Source: Clostridium homopropionicum DSM 5847 (lineage in GTDB: Bacteria > Bacillota > Clostridia > Clostridiales > Clostridiaceae). From it: DNA of 64,000 nucleotides. The translations under genes were made by a program, and so were the position numbers. The notes below the pieces were generated by a model, which had not been told where the DNA came from, did not search any database, and saw only the letters and a list, made by a program, of their open reading frames with translations. The stretch spans positions 1 through 64,000 of the forward strand of contig NZ_LHUR01000027.1 of assembly GCF_001263795.1 (NCBI RefSeq). Reading direction: 5' to 3'. Positions 1 through 8,111 of the stretch are shown here, one piece after another; positions within the stretch are counted from its first letter, which is position 1; each line of letters starts with the position of its first letter.

Positions 1-111
1 TGAAGAACCTGTTCCAACCTGAATAACTTCTGCTGCAACAATCTTACTTCCATCTTCTAAAATTACTACCTTTGAAGATGCAGATCCAATATCAATCCCC
101 ATTGTAAACAT
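1..111 (-). CDS. Acyl-CoA dehydratase activase, N-terminal part (cut by window edge)
   Basis: Only the first 37 codons are inside the window. The protein opens MFTMGIDIGSASSKVVIL, the phosphate-binding start of the BadF/BadG/HgdC ATPase family. These [4Fe-4S] ASKHA-fold proteins drive ATP-dependent electron transfer into 2-hydroxyacyl-CoA or benzoyl-CoA dehydratases. The start at 111 has a GGAG eight bases upstream; an in-frame ATG at 102 is an alternative. The gene follows the VOC gene and the CoA-transferase on the same strand, so it is probably the third gene of a CoA-ester unit whose dehydratase subunits lie to the left of the window. The family call is firm; the substrate is unknown. Confidence 0.8.
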   Translation of the reverse strand, partial: MFTMGIDIGSASSKVVILEDGSKIVAAEVIQVGTGSS

Positions 112-147
112 AGGATACTCTCCTTTCTAAAATATTTTCTAATATAT

Positions 148-564
148 TTATCTTTTAATTGGTCCAACAGTTTGTACATATTCAACAAGTATTCCTTGTC
201 CGTATTTAGGTCTTAAAAAATTTACTATTATATCACTTGTACCTGGAACTGCACTTTCTTCAAGCATCTCCATTCCTTTGCTTTCAAATTCTTTACGTAC
301 TGCTTCAACATCATCAACTTCAAAAGCAATATGTGCAATACCACCTTTACCTCCATTAAATTCTTTAAGAACCCCTTCTTTTGGAATAATTAGTTCCACT
401 GGACTATCGTTGTTTTCAGTGTATTTTGTGAATATTAAATCTGCATGATATGCTTCAACATATCCTTGGTAATCAATTTCCAAATCAAAGGTTTCAAGAA
501 ATTTGTGTGCAGCTTCCATCGTTGGAAGAATAATGCCAACATGGTGCATTCTCATAGGTTTCAT
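148..564 (-). CDS. VOC-superfamily protein, methylmalonyl-CoA epimerase-like
   Basis: A 138-residue vicinal-oxygen-chelate protein. It opens MRMHHVGIILPTMEAA, which carries the first metal-ligand His of a glyoxalase fold, and GIAHIAFEVDDVEAV starts the second beta-alpha-beta-beta-beta module with its His. Length fits a single-chain epimerase or lyase. An AGGAGG lies in front of the ATG. It sits 20 bp after the propionate CoA-transferase and 36 bp before the dehydratase activase, so it probably acts on a CoA ester or 2-hydroxyacid of the same pathway. Whether it is an epimerase, racemase or lyase cannot be read from the sequence. Confidence 0.7.
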   Translation of the reverse strand: MKPMRMHHVGIILPTMEAAHKFLETFDLEIDYQGYVEAYHADLIFTKYTENNDSPVELIIPKEGVLKEFNGGKGGIAHIAFEVDDVEAVRKEFESKGMEMLEESAVPGTSDIIVNFLRPKYGQGILVEYVQTVGPIKR

Positions 565-584
565 AATTTTTCTCCTCCTAATTT

Positions 585-2147
585 TTATTTATTATTTTTT
601 AATCCCATTTTCTCTTCTTTAAAAATTCTTAAATCCATAAGCTTAACTTCCTTTTCAATTTTAGGAAGAAAGCCCATTAGATCAATAATTTGTGTTTGTA
701 TATCAATTCCAGGAGCAACCTCTATTAAATGAACTCCATCTTCTTTTAATTCAAATACTGCTCTTTCTGTTATATATAAGACAGGCTGTCCTTTTTTAAT
801 TGCGTATCTACCACTAAAGGTAACCTGCTGAACTTGTTTTATAAACTTAGTTTCTTTTCCTTCTTGTTCTATAATTAATTTGCCATCTTCAACTTTTACT
901 TTTAATCCACCTGCTGTAAAGGTACCGCAGAAAAATACTCTTTTAGCATTTTGGGTTATATTAATGAATCCACCGCAACCTGCTATTTTAGTACCAAATC
1001 TGCTTACATTGATGTTACCTTTTTCATCGCATTGGGCAAGTCCTAAATATGCCATATGAAGACCACCACCATCATAAAAATCAAACTGATATGGTTGATC
1101 AAGAAGACAATCTGGATTTAAACTTGATCCAAACCTAGCTCCAGCTTGAGGTATACCTCCTATTGGACCTGATTCAACAGTTAGTGTCATATAATCCCCA
1201 ATTCCTTCTTCATTTGCAACTTGTGCCACATACTCAGGTGCTCCTACTCCCAGATTAACAATTGCATCTTCCTCTAGTTCCATAGCTGCTCTTCTACCAA
1301 TGATTTTCTTTGCATCTAATGGCATAGGTTTAGGACTATCTATAGGAATTCTTACTTCACCTGAAATAGCTGGTTCATATTTTTCACCAAAGCTTTGCTC
1401 ATGATCTTCTTTATTAGCTACTACAACAGCATCAACATAAATGCCAGGTATTTTTACTAATCTAGGGTCTAAAGTTCCACCTTTAACCACCTTTTCAACC
1501 TGAACAATAACCTTGCCTCCACTATTTTTAACAGCTTGAGCTGTAGATGTGCCTTCAAGTGGGGTTATTTCTTTTTCAAAAGTTACATTGCCATATTCAT
1601 CAGCATAAGTTCCTCTAATGAATGCAATATTTATAGGGAATGCTTTGTAAAGAAGCTTTTCTTTTCCATCTATTTTTATAAGTTCTACTAGGTCTTCTGT
1701 TGTTCTCTCGTTAATTTTACCTCCACCATTTCTTGGATCTACAAAGGTATATAATCCAACCTCAGTGATTGTTCCAACTCTATGGGCCGCAATATCTCTA
1801 AGTAAATATAGTAAAGCTCCTTGAGGTAAGTTATATCCTTCACATTGATTGCTAACGCACATTTGCCCAAGCTTTGGAGCAGTAGCGTAATGTCCAGCTA
1901 TGACTCTCTTAAGCATTCCTTCATGGGCAAAATGATCTCCACCAGTTTTACCATCTCTATTTCCTTGAGAGGATGGATAAAACAGAGTCAAATTTTTAGG
2001 AGAACCAGTAGCTAAAAATCTTTTTTCTATTGCTTTACTTAGTGCTTCTGTACAACCACTGCTAACAAATCCTGTGGTAGTGATAGTGTCTCCATCTTTC
2101 ACTAATTGGACTGCTTCTTCGGCTGTCAGTATACTAATTTTTTTCAT
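585..2147 (-). CDS. pct: Propionate CoA-transferase (family I)
   Basis: A 520-residue class I CoA-transferase that moves CoA between acetyl-/propionyl-CoA and short carboxylates such as lactate, acrylate or 3-hydroxypropionate. The whole chain resembles the Pct of the acrylate pathway in Clostridium propionicum: GDTITTTGFVSSG near the N-terminus, GNRDGKTGGDHFAHEG, FVDPRNGGGK, and the catalytic-glutamate motif TLTVESGPIGG near residue 325. I chose the ATG at 2147 because it has a GGGGG about seven bases upstream; an in-frame GTG at 2165 would put that ribosome site inside the gene. The gene heads a minus-strand unit with the VOC and activase genes. The first 300 bp upstream hold inverted repeats that could be operators. 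Confidence 0.87.
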   Translation of the reverse strand: MKKISILTAEEAVQLVKDGDTITTTGFVSSGCTEALSKAIEKRFLATGSPKNLTLFYPSSQGNRDGKTGGDHFAHEGMLKRVIAGHYATAPKLGQMCVSNQCEGYNLPQGALLYLLRDIAAHRVGTITEVGLYTFVDPRNGGGKINERTTEDLVELIKIDGKEKLLYKAFPINIAFIRGTYADEYGNVTFEKEITPLEGTSTAQAVKNSGGKVIVQVEKVVKGGTLDPRLVKIPGIYVDAVVVANKEDHEQSFGEKYEPAISGEVRIPIDSPKPMPLDAKKIIGRRAAMELEEDAIVNLGVGAPEYVAQVANEEGIGDYMTLTVESGPIGGIPQAGARFGSSLNPDCLLDQPYQFDFYDGGGLHMAYLGLAQCDEKGNINVSRFGTKIAGCGGFINITQNAKRVFFCGTFTAGGLKVKVEDGKLIIEQEGKETKFIKQVQQVTFSGRYAIKKGQPVLYITERAVFELKEDGVHLIEVAPGIDIQTQIIDLMGFLPKIEKEVKLMDLRIFKEEKMGLKNNK

Positions 2148-2300
2148 TTTATTCCCCCTAGTCACAATTCATAATATTATAGTTTCAAAATCTCCGGAGA
2201 TTTTTACTTCTGAGGAAATGGTCTAGTGTACACTTTCAAGTATAAATTTGATTATTGCTGTGTTTCTGACTTCATTCTAATACGGATCAAATTGAAATTA

Positions 2301-2374
2301 AATCAAATCAGTTTGATTGTTTTTGGGGCAAATAATTCAAGAATAGGTGTTATAAATTCAACTTGATTCAAGTT
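2301..2374. other. Inverted repeats in the 380-bp gap upstream of pct
   Basis: The gap between pct and metY (2148-2528) has no gene. It holds AATCAAA-TCAG-TTTGATT at 2301-2318 and AACTTGA-T-TCAAGTT at 2360-2374, and the 10-bp palindrome AGTGTACACT lies at 2225-2234. Any of these could be an operator for the pct unit. The first two share a TTGA/TCAA half-site and are about 60 bp apart. No regulator gene lies next to them, so the role is only a suggestion. Confidence 0.3.
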
Positions 2375-2431
2375 TTTTCAATAATAAATATTTTTAGCAT
2401 CTACAAACCACTTACTATAAACTAATTACAT

Positions 2432-2469
2432 AAAAAGCCCTTGAAAACTCTAGTGTTTTCAAGGGCTTT
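2432..2469 (-). terminator. Rho-independent terminator after metY
   Basis: A perfect 15-bp stem (2434-2448 with 2455-2469) with a 6-nt loop ends in a T-run when read on the minus strand. It lies 60 bp downstream of the metY stop and isolates metY from pct. Confidence 0.85.
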
Positions 2470-2528
2470 AGCTGTGTTTACGCCATTTTTTTATTTCTCA
2501 TCTTTAATAACTTTTCTATATAAAAGTT

Positions 2529-3794
2529 TTATATGTTTTTTAATGCTTGCTCTATATCTTCAATTATGTCATCAATATTTTCAATTCCAACAGAAAGTCT
2601 TATTAATCCTGGAGTAATACCTGCAGCTACTAATTGGCTATCTGTAAGCTGTCTGTGGGTTGAACTTGCTGGATGAAGTACACAAGTACGAATATCTGCC
2701 ACATGAACTTCATTTGAGGCAAGCTTTAAACTATCCATAAATTTAACGGCAGTTTCTCTACTTCCTTTTAATGAAAAAGAAATAACTCCGCTACATCCTA
2801 GTGGTAAGTACTTTTCTTTAAGGGTATAATCCTTATTTCCTTTCAAAGCAGGATAATTTACAAATTCTACTTTGTCTGATTTACTTAAATACTCTGCTAC
2901 TTTTTCAGCATTTCTGCAGTGTCTTTCCATTCTTACGTGAAGAGTTTCAATTCCTAAATTTAATAAAAAGGCTGCATTAGCAGATGGATATGCACCAATA
3001 TCTCTCATCATCTGAACTCTAGCCTTTGTAATGTAGGCTGCGTTACCAAAGCTTTCTGTATATATAACTCCATGATAAGATTCATCAGGCTCAGTAAATT
3101 CCGGAAATTTACCGTTTGTCCAATCAAATTTTCCACTGTCTACAATAACTCCTCCAATTTGTACTGCATGACCATCCATATATTTTGTTGTAGAGTGAAC
3201 TACTATATCTGCCCCAAATTCAATAGGTCTGCAAAGTACAGGGGTTGGGAAAGTATTATCAATGATAAGAGGTATATTATTTTTATATGCAATTTTTGCA
3301 AACTTTTCAATATCAAGTACAGCTAGTGCTGGATTTGCAAGAGTTTCACCAAAAACCGCCTTTGTATTTGGTTTAAATGCCTTTTGAATTTCCTCTTCTG
3401 ATGCATCTTGATCAACAAAGGTACATTCTATACCAAATCTTTTTAGTGTAACAGCAAAAAGATTTATTGTTCCTCCATATATTGTAGCCGCACTTATAAA
3501 GTGGTCTCCTGCTTTCATAATGTTAAGAAGACTTATTAAAGACGCCGCCTGACCAGAAGTAGTGCATAATGCTCCTACTCCTCCCTCCATTGATGCGATT
3601 TTCTCTTCCACTGCTGCTACTGTTGGATTGGAAATACGTGAATACATGTGCCCCGCAACTGAAAGATCAAAAAGTTTACCTATATGCTCAGTTGAATCAT
3701 ATTTATAAGTTGTACTTTGATAAATTGGTAATGCTCTAGGTTCACCATTTCCAGGATGATACCCTTCGTGTAAACATTTTGTTTCTATTCTCAT
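2529..3794 (-). CDS. metY: O-acetylhomoserine sulfhydrylase (aminocarboxypropyltransferase)
   Basis: A 421-residue Cys/Met-metabolism PLP enzyme that makes homocysteine from O-acetylhomoserine and sulfide. The PLP lysine is K204 in VVHSTTKYMDGHA. IDNTFPTPVLCRPIEFGAD and the C-terminal LIRLSVGIENIDDIIEDI are typical, as is the long insertion around residues 220-245 that separates MetY-type sulfhydrylases from MetB/MetC. The ATG has AGGAGGGG upstream. It is a single-gene unit with its own terminator; no SAM riboswitch or T-box is visible in the 170 bp upstream. Cysteine synthase side activity is common in the family. Confidence 0.9.
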   Translation of the reverse strand: MRIETKCLHEGYHPGNGEPRALPIYQSTTYKYDSTEHIGKLFDLSVAGHMYSRISNPTVAAVEEKIASMEGGVGALCTTSGQAASLISLLNIMKAGDHFISAATIYGGTINLFAVTLKRFGIECTFVDQDASEEEIQKAFKPNTKAVFGETLANPALAVLDIEKFAKIAYKNNIPLIIDNTFPTPVLCRPIEFGADIVVHSTTKYMDGHAVQIGGVIVDSGKFDWTNGKFPEFTEPDESYHGVIYTESFGNAAYITKARVQMMRDIGAYPSANAAFLLNLGIETLHVRMERHCRNAEKVAEYLSKSDKVEFVNYPALKGNKDYTLKEKYLPLGCSGVISFSLKGSRETAVKFMDSLKLASNEVHVADIRTCVLHPASSTHRQLTDSQLVAAGITPGLIRLSVGIENIDDIIEDIEQALKNI

Positions 3795-3923
3795 TTTGCC
3801 CCTCCTAATTTTTACAAATCATTTAATCCATTGTTAGAATAGATATTTAAATATATTAATAAGAATATCATAATTTATAAAAGGACTTCAAACTTTTTTC
3901 TAAAAAAGTAATTAAATCAAAAT

Positions 3924-3952
3924 AGGGACAGTTAATTTTCTTAACTATCCCT
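3924..3952 (-). terminator. Terminator of the ABC importer operon
   Basis: A 12-bp stem with one mismatch (3924-3935 with 3941-3952) and a 5-nt loop, followed on the minus strand by TATTTTGATTT. It lies 13 bp after the permease stop. Confidence 0.7.
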
Positions 3953-3964
3953 TGTTTTTAAAAT

Positions 3965-4963
3965 CTATTTTGCTTTTTTCTCAGCACGTCTTCTTAAAAC
4001 GTCTACATAAACTGCTCCAATTATAACTAATCCTATTGATACAGTTTGTAAATCAGCTGAAACTCCTAAAAGGTTTAATCCATTTCTTAATACTGATATA
4101 ATCATAGCTCCTATAAGAGTTCCCCAGATAGTACCTGAACCTCCCATGAATGATGCTCCACCAATGATACATGCTGCTATAGCATCTAGGTCAAAATCAA
4201 GTCCTGCAAGAGGGAAAGCTGCATTTACTCTTCCTACAAGAACTAATCCAGCAATACCTGCCATTGTACCACATAAAGTGTAAACTAATATTAAAGTTTT
4301 TTGTACGTTAACTCCTGATAATCTAGCAGCTTCTGGGTTACTTCCAACTGCATATATGTGTCTACCTTGAGCAGTTCTATTTAAGAATATATGGAATAAT
4401 ACACATACTACAATTACAAGTAAGAAGCTTACTGGTATAGGTCCTAAAAACTCAGCCCCTAAAAATGTAATTGAGCTAGAGAATCCTGATATTGGAGAAG
4501 CTGCTGTAATCATAAGTGCAAGACCTCTCGCAATGTTCTTTGTACCTAGTGTTGATATAAATGGATGTGGCAAACGTAGCTTAGTTAATAATAATCCATT
4601 TACTAGTCCTAGAGCGGCACCAGTACCAATACATAATATAATTGCTAACGCTGGACTTAATCCTGCTTTTACCGCTACTGCCATTACACAGGTTGCTAAT
4701 GCTAATATAGATCCAACTGAAAGATCGATACCTGCTGTTAATATTGTAAGAAGCATACCTGCTGCGATTATACTGTTAATAGCAGATTGTCTTGCAATAT
4801 TCATTATATTTTTTACACTAAGAAAGTCAGGTGATGCAATAGATAGTGCTACGCAAAGTAATATTAATCCTAATAAAGGTCCAAATTTGCCTAAAACTTT
4901 TTTAAGTGATTTTTCGTTATCTGTTGTTGAAAATCGTTCATTTCTTACTCCAGTATTCTCCAT
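3965..4963 (-). CDS. Sugar (probably inositol) ABC transporter permease
   Basis: A 332-residue RbsC/MglC-type inner-membrane permease. It has about eight to ten hydrophobic segments, an early GMLLTILTAGIDLSVGSILAL (the signature of this carbohydrate-2 permease family) and CIIGGASFMGGSGTIWGT near the C-terminus, the likely ATPase coupling region. Its ATG directly abuts the TAA of the ATPase gene, and its GGAGG is inside the ATPase 3' end, so translation is probably coupled. It is third in the binding-protein, ATPase, permease order. The inositol assignment rests on the neighbouring iol genes and a shared upstream motif; ribose or another cyclitol is possible. Confidence 0.85.
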   Translation of the reverse strand: MENTGVRNERFSTTDNEKSLKKVLGKFGPLLGLILLCVALSIASPDFLSVKNIMNIARQSAINSIIAAGMLLTILTAGIDLSVGSILALATCVMAVAVKAGLSPALAIILCIGTGAALGLVNGLLLTKLRLPHPFISTLGTKNIARGLALMITAASPISGFSSSITFLGAEFLGPIPVSFLLVIVVCVLFHIFLNRTAQGRHIYAVGSNPEAARLSGVNVQKTLILVYTLCGTMAGIAGLVLVGRVNAAFPLAGLDFDLDAIAACIIGGASFMGGSGTIWGTLIGAMIISVLRNGLNLLGVSADLQTVSIGLVIIGAVYVDVLRRRAEKKAK

Positions 4964-6466
4964 TTAATTTACCTCCTTAACTGATGCTGATGCTGCTTTC
5001 ATTATATTTTCTTGTGTTAAGTTATCTCTATTTATTTCTGCTGTTAAATTACCTTCACTCATTACTATTACTCTATCACTCATGCCAATTACCTCTGGAA
5101 GTTCTGATGAAATCATAATTACTGCGGCACCATTTGAAATTAGTTCATTCATAATATTGTAAACTTCAACCTTAGCCCCTACATCTATACCTCTTGTAGG
5201 TTCATCAAATATATATATTTCTGCATTTGTGTTAAGCCACTTCCCTATAACTACCTTTTGTTGATTTCCTCCACTTAATTGACCGGCCATGAACTTTGGA
5301 TTTGGAGGACTTATTTGTAATTTGCTTATATTTTCTTCTGCGGATTTTTTAACTTTTTTCAAACTTACTAATAAATTATCTTTAAATTTATGGTAACATG
5401 TTGTAGCCATGTTAAATTCAATAGTATTTCCAAGAATTAATCCTTGTCCTTTTCTATCTTCCGTTAAGAAAGCCATTCCATGCTTCATCGCATCAGAAGG
5501 AGCTTTTATCTTTACATTTTTACCTTTTACATAAATATTTCCTTCATCTACAGTATCCGCCCCAAAAATTCCTCTTACTACCTCTGTACGTCCAGAACCA
5601 ACCAATCCTGCTACCCCTAATATTTCTCCTCTTTTTACACTGAAGTTAATATTTTTGTATACTCCATGCTTTGTTAAATTTTCTACTCTTAATACTTCTT
5701 CACCAATTTCTGTTTTTATTTTAGGAAATTGTTGCTCTAAATCTCTTCCTACCATAAGTCTAATTAGTTCGTCTTCTGTTAAGTTATCAATGTCTACTGT
5801 CTTTATTTTTTTACCATCTCTCATAACTGTAACTCTATCACATATTTCAAAAAGTTCTGGTAATCTGTGGGATATAAATACAACTGCTATTCCTTTAGCT
5901 TTTAATCCCCTTATAGTTTTCATTAATTCCCTTACTTCTCTTTCACTTAAACTTGAAGTAGGCTCGTCCATTATTAGCAACTTAGTTTCTACACAAAGTG
6001 ATTTAGCTATTTCAACCATTTGTTGATGTCCCATACCAAGTTGAGCAATATTCATTTTAGGATCTATATCTTGTCCCAAATCTTTAAGCAATTCACTTGC
6101 TTTTTGTAACATTGTTTTATAGTCTAATAATTTACCGTTTTTTAGTTCTCTTCCCATAAATATATTGTCAACTACACTTAAATGTTGAAGAATATTCAGT
6201 TCTTGATAAATTGCATTAATACCTAAACCCATAGCATGTTTAGGGTTTTGAAATGTTGTTTCTTTTCCCTCTACAAATATCTTACCTATATCGTTTGTAT
6301 ATGCCCCTGTTAGTATTTTTATAAGTGTTGACTTTCCTGCTCCATTTTCACCAATTAGTCCATGAACTTCCCCCGGCAATATCTCTAAATCTACAGAATC
6401 AAGAGCCTTAACTCCGGGGAAAATCTTAGATACTCCTTTTAATTCTATTAATGGCTGCATACTCAC
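4964..6466 (-). CDS. Sugar (probably inositol) ABC transporter ATPase, two-domain
   Basis: A 500-residue RbsA/MglA-type protein with two nucleotide-binding domains. The first has Walker A GENGAGKST and Walker B LLIMDEPTSSLS. The second has a degenerate Walker A (GLVGSGRTE), signature QLSGGNQQK and Walker B IYIFDEPTRGID. Such asymmetry is normal for carbohydrate importers of this class. The start is a GTG at 6466 with GGAG eight bases upstream; an ATG two codons in is less well spaced. It lies between the binding-protein and permease genes on the minus strand and powers import through the permease at 3965-4963. Confidence 0.87.
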   Translation of the reverse strand: MSMQPLIELKGVSKIFPGVKALDSVDLEILPGEVHGLIGENGAGKSTLIKILTGAYTNDIGKIFVEGKETTFQNPKHAMGLGINAIYQELNILQHLSVVDNIFMGRELKNGKLLDYKTMLQKASELLKDLGQDIDPKMNIAQLGMGHQQMVEIAKSLCVETKLLIMDEPTSSLSEREVRELMKTIRGLKAKGIAVVFISHRLPELFEICDRVTVMRDGKKIKTVDIDNLTEDELIRLMVGRDLEQQFPKIKTEIGEEVLRVENLTKHGVYKNINFSVKRGEILGVAGLVGSGRTEVVRGIFGADTVDEGNIYVKGKNVKIKAPSDAMKHGMAFLTEDRKGQGLILGNTIEFNMATTCYHKFKDNLLVSLKKVKKSAEENISKLQISPPNPKFMAGQLSGGNQQKVVIGKWLNTNAEIYIFDEPTRGIDVGAKVEVYNIMNELISNGAAVIMISSELPEVIGMSDRVIVMSEGNLTAEINRDNLTQENIMKAASASVKEVN

Positions 6467-6531
6467 AATCTCATCTCCATTCTATAGCTTTCATACTAAT
6501 TAATCTTAATTTGTACAACTATTTTATATTT

Positions 6532-6574
6532 GCCTTATAAGTAATTAAAAGTTTTTTTCAACTACTTATAAGGC
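6532..6574 (-). other. Intra-operon stem-loop between binding protein and ATPase genes
   Basis: A perfect 12-bp stem (6532-6543 with 6563-6574) closes a 19-nt loop in the 119-bp gap after the binding-protein gene. No T-run follows on the minus strand, so it is unlikely to be a plain terminator. Such hairpins often protect the binding-protein mRNA 3' end so that this subunit is made in excess; that role is inferred. Confidence 0.55.
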
Positions 6575-6585
6575 GCATGATTTTA

Positions 6586-7566
6586 TTATTTTCCTAAAAT
6601 CTTATCTAAATCTGCTTGTGCTTTATCAACGTTATCTTTGTTTATTAAAGTAGTTCCTGTATCAATTCTTTTTTCAATCGTTTCACCTTTTATTACTTTA
6701 ACAGCTGATTCAACACCAACTTTTCCAATATTGTAAGCGCTTTGTGCAACTGTTGCTGTAAGCTCTCCAGCTTTAATTGATTTTAATGCATCTGGTGATC
6801 CATCAAATCCTACTACTAAAACATCCGTTCTATTTGCTTGTTTAAGAGCTCTAACTGCACCTAATGCCATTTCATCATTTGAACAGAATACTGCTTTTAC
6901 TTTTGGATGTGATTGAAGAATGTTTTCCATTACTGACATTGCTTTATCTCTATCACTATTTGCTGGTTGAATTTCTGCAATTTTTAGTCCTGCTGCTTCT
7001 ATTTCTTGTTTTGCACCATTTATTCTTTCGTCATGAGTAGCGTCACCAAGTGCTCCTCTTATAGCAACAATTTCATCTCCACTCTTAAGTTTTTGAGCGA
7101 AGAATTTTCCTGCTAATTGACCACCTGCGAAGTTACCAGTTCCTATGAAAGCTTGCTTCTTGTCCCAGTTAGCATCTGTATCTATTAGGAATACAGGTAT
7201 TTTTTCAGAAGCTGCTTTATCTAATGTAGCAATAGCTGCACTTGGTTGAGAAGGTGCTACTACTAATGCATCAACACCACGTACTATTTGGTCTTCCATT
7301 AATGATGTTTGACCTACAATGTCTGTCTCAGCATTTGGTCCTAATACTTCTACTTTTACTCCAAGTTCTTTTGCAGCGTCTTGTGCTCCCGCTTGCACCA
7401 TCTTCCAGTAATCGCTGTTAAGAGCTTTTAAAACAACAGCTATCTTGGCATTTTTTACGTCTTTTTGAGCACTTCCTTGCTCATTGCTTTTACTTCCACA
7501 CCCTGTAAGTGATGAAGCAAACATACCTAAAACGATTACAGTTGCTAGCAATTTTTTTCTTTTCAT
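6586..7566 (-). CDS. Sugar (probably inositol) ABC transporter substrate-binding lipoprotein
   Basis: A 326-residue periplasmic-binding-protein-I lipoprotein. It opens with a signal peptide MKRKKLLATVIVLGMFASS followed by lipobox LTGC, then a Gly/Ser/Gln linker and a LacI/RbsB-like fold (IAVVLKALNSDYWKMVQAGA, VDALVVAPSQPSA, VFCSNDEMALGAV, VVGFDGSPDAL). It would be anchored outside the membrane and deliver ligand to the permease. AGGAGG lies upstream of the ATG. It is first in the operon, behind a 545-bp intergenic region with regulatory motifs. Resemblance to inositol-binding IbpA/YtfQ-like proteins plus the iol context supports inositol as ligand, not proven. Confidence 0.85.
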   Translation of the reverse strand: MKRKKLLATVIVLGMFASSLTGCGSKSNEQGSAQKDVKNAKIAVVLKALNSDYWKMVQAGAQDAAKELGVKVEVLGPNAETDIVGQTSLMEDQIVRGVDALVVAPSQPSAAIATLDKAASEKIPVFLIDTDANWDKKQAFIGTGNFAGGQLAGKFFAQKLKSGDEIVAIRGALGDATHDERINGAKQEIEAAGLKIAEIQPANSDRDKAMSVMENILQSHPKVKAVFCSNDEMALGAVRALKQANRTDVLVVGFDGSPDALKSIKAGELTATVAQSAYNIGKVGVESAVKVIKGETIEKRIDTGTTLINKDNVDKAQADLDKILGK

Positions 7567-7684
7567 AATGGCATCTTCCTCCTAAATGTTTTATTAATTT
7601 TTCTTTATATATAAATATTTTTAATATTTATCAACTTTATAATTTTATTTCTAAATTATATTATTTTATTTTGTCGAATTATTT

Positions 7685-7703
7685 GATTAACCTTTTGGTT
7701 ATA
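7685..7703. promoter_or_regulatory. Candidate IolR operator upstream of the ABC importer
   Basis: GATTAACCTTTTGGTTATA at 7685-7703 contains the palindrome AACC-TTTT-GGTT. A near-identical motif lies at 18431-18448 over the iol operon promoter, and no other copy was seen in the window. Sharing by the two inositol transcription units suggests the same regulator, probably the DeoR-family protein at 18657-19421. A TATAAT on the minus strand sits just upstream, about 7707-7712. The rest of the 7567-8111 gap is very AT-rich and shows nothing else but the site at 7728. Confidence 0.55.
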
Positions 7704-7727
7704 CTGATTATATGTTATAATATATTA

Positions 7728-7741
7728 TATAAACGTTTACA
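7728..7741. promoter_or_regulatory. Candidate cre (CcpA) site upstream of the ABC importer
   Basis: TATAAACGTTTACA differs at one end base from the perfect palindrome TGTAAACGTTTACA and fits the catabolite-responsive-element consensus with one mismatch. It lies 160 bp upstream of the importer start and 370 bp upstream of the divergent regulator. Glucose repression of inositol uptake would make sense; another LacI-family protein could also use it. Confidence 0.45.
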
Positions 7742-8111
7742 TAGACGTTATGATTATATCATAATATTATGTTGATTATATATTTGTCTATTTGAAATTT
7801 TTATTATACACATATATCCATATACTTATAATATATTGCATATATGTATTGTAATTTTGTATAATATTTATTATATATTATTGTTATATTTCGTTATATT
7901 TCATTTCTTACATTTTACTATTGGATTAATAGCTCCTGTGTTGCTTCTAATTTTATCGAAAATTTGCATTAATTTAAATTTTAAGACTTAACGTTTTGTT
8001 TAATCTATAATAAAATCAATATTTAAAACCTAACTATATCTTTGATTTTTAACATTTTAACGCGAATTTTACCCATATTACGGAAATATTTTTTTATATA
8101 GGAGAAATAAA

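Noticed and set aside
445-732. Plus-strand open frames opposite pct, thiC, iol, GajA and RtcB
   Set aside because: They lie antisense to genes with clear protein motifs, lack ribosome sites and show no recognisable domains.
3795-3923. SAM riboswitch or T-box in front of metY
   Set aside because: The region is too short and lacks the conserved S-box or T-box cores and a terminator/antiterminator pair.
6532-6574. Terminator between binding protein and ATPase genes
   Set aside because: The stem is strong but no T-run follows on the transcribed strand, so full termination is unlikely.
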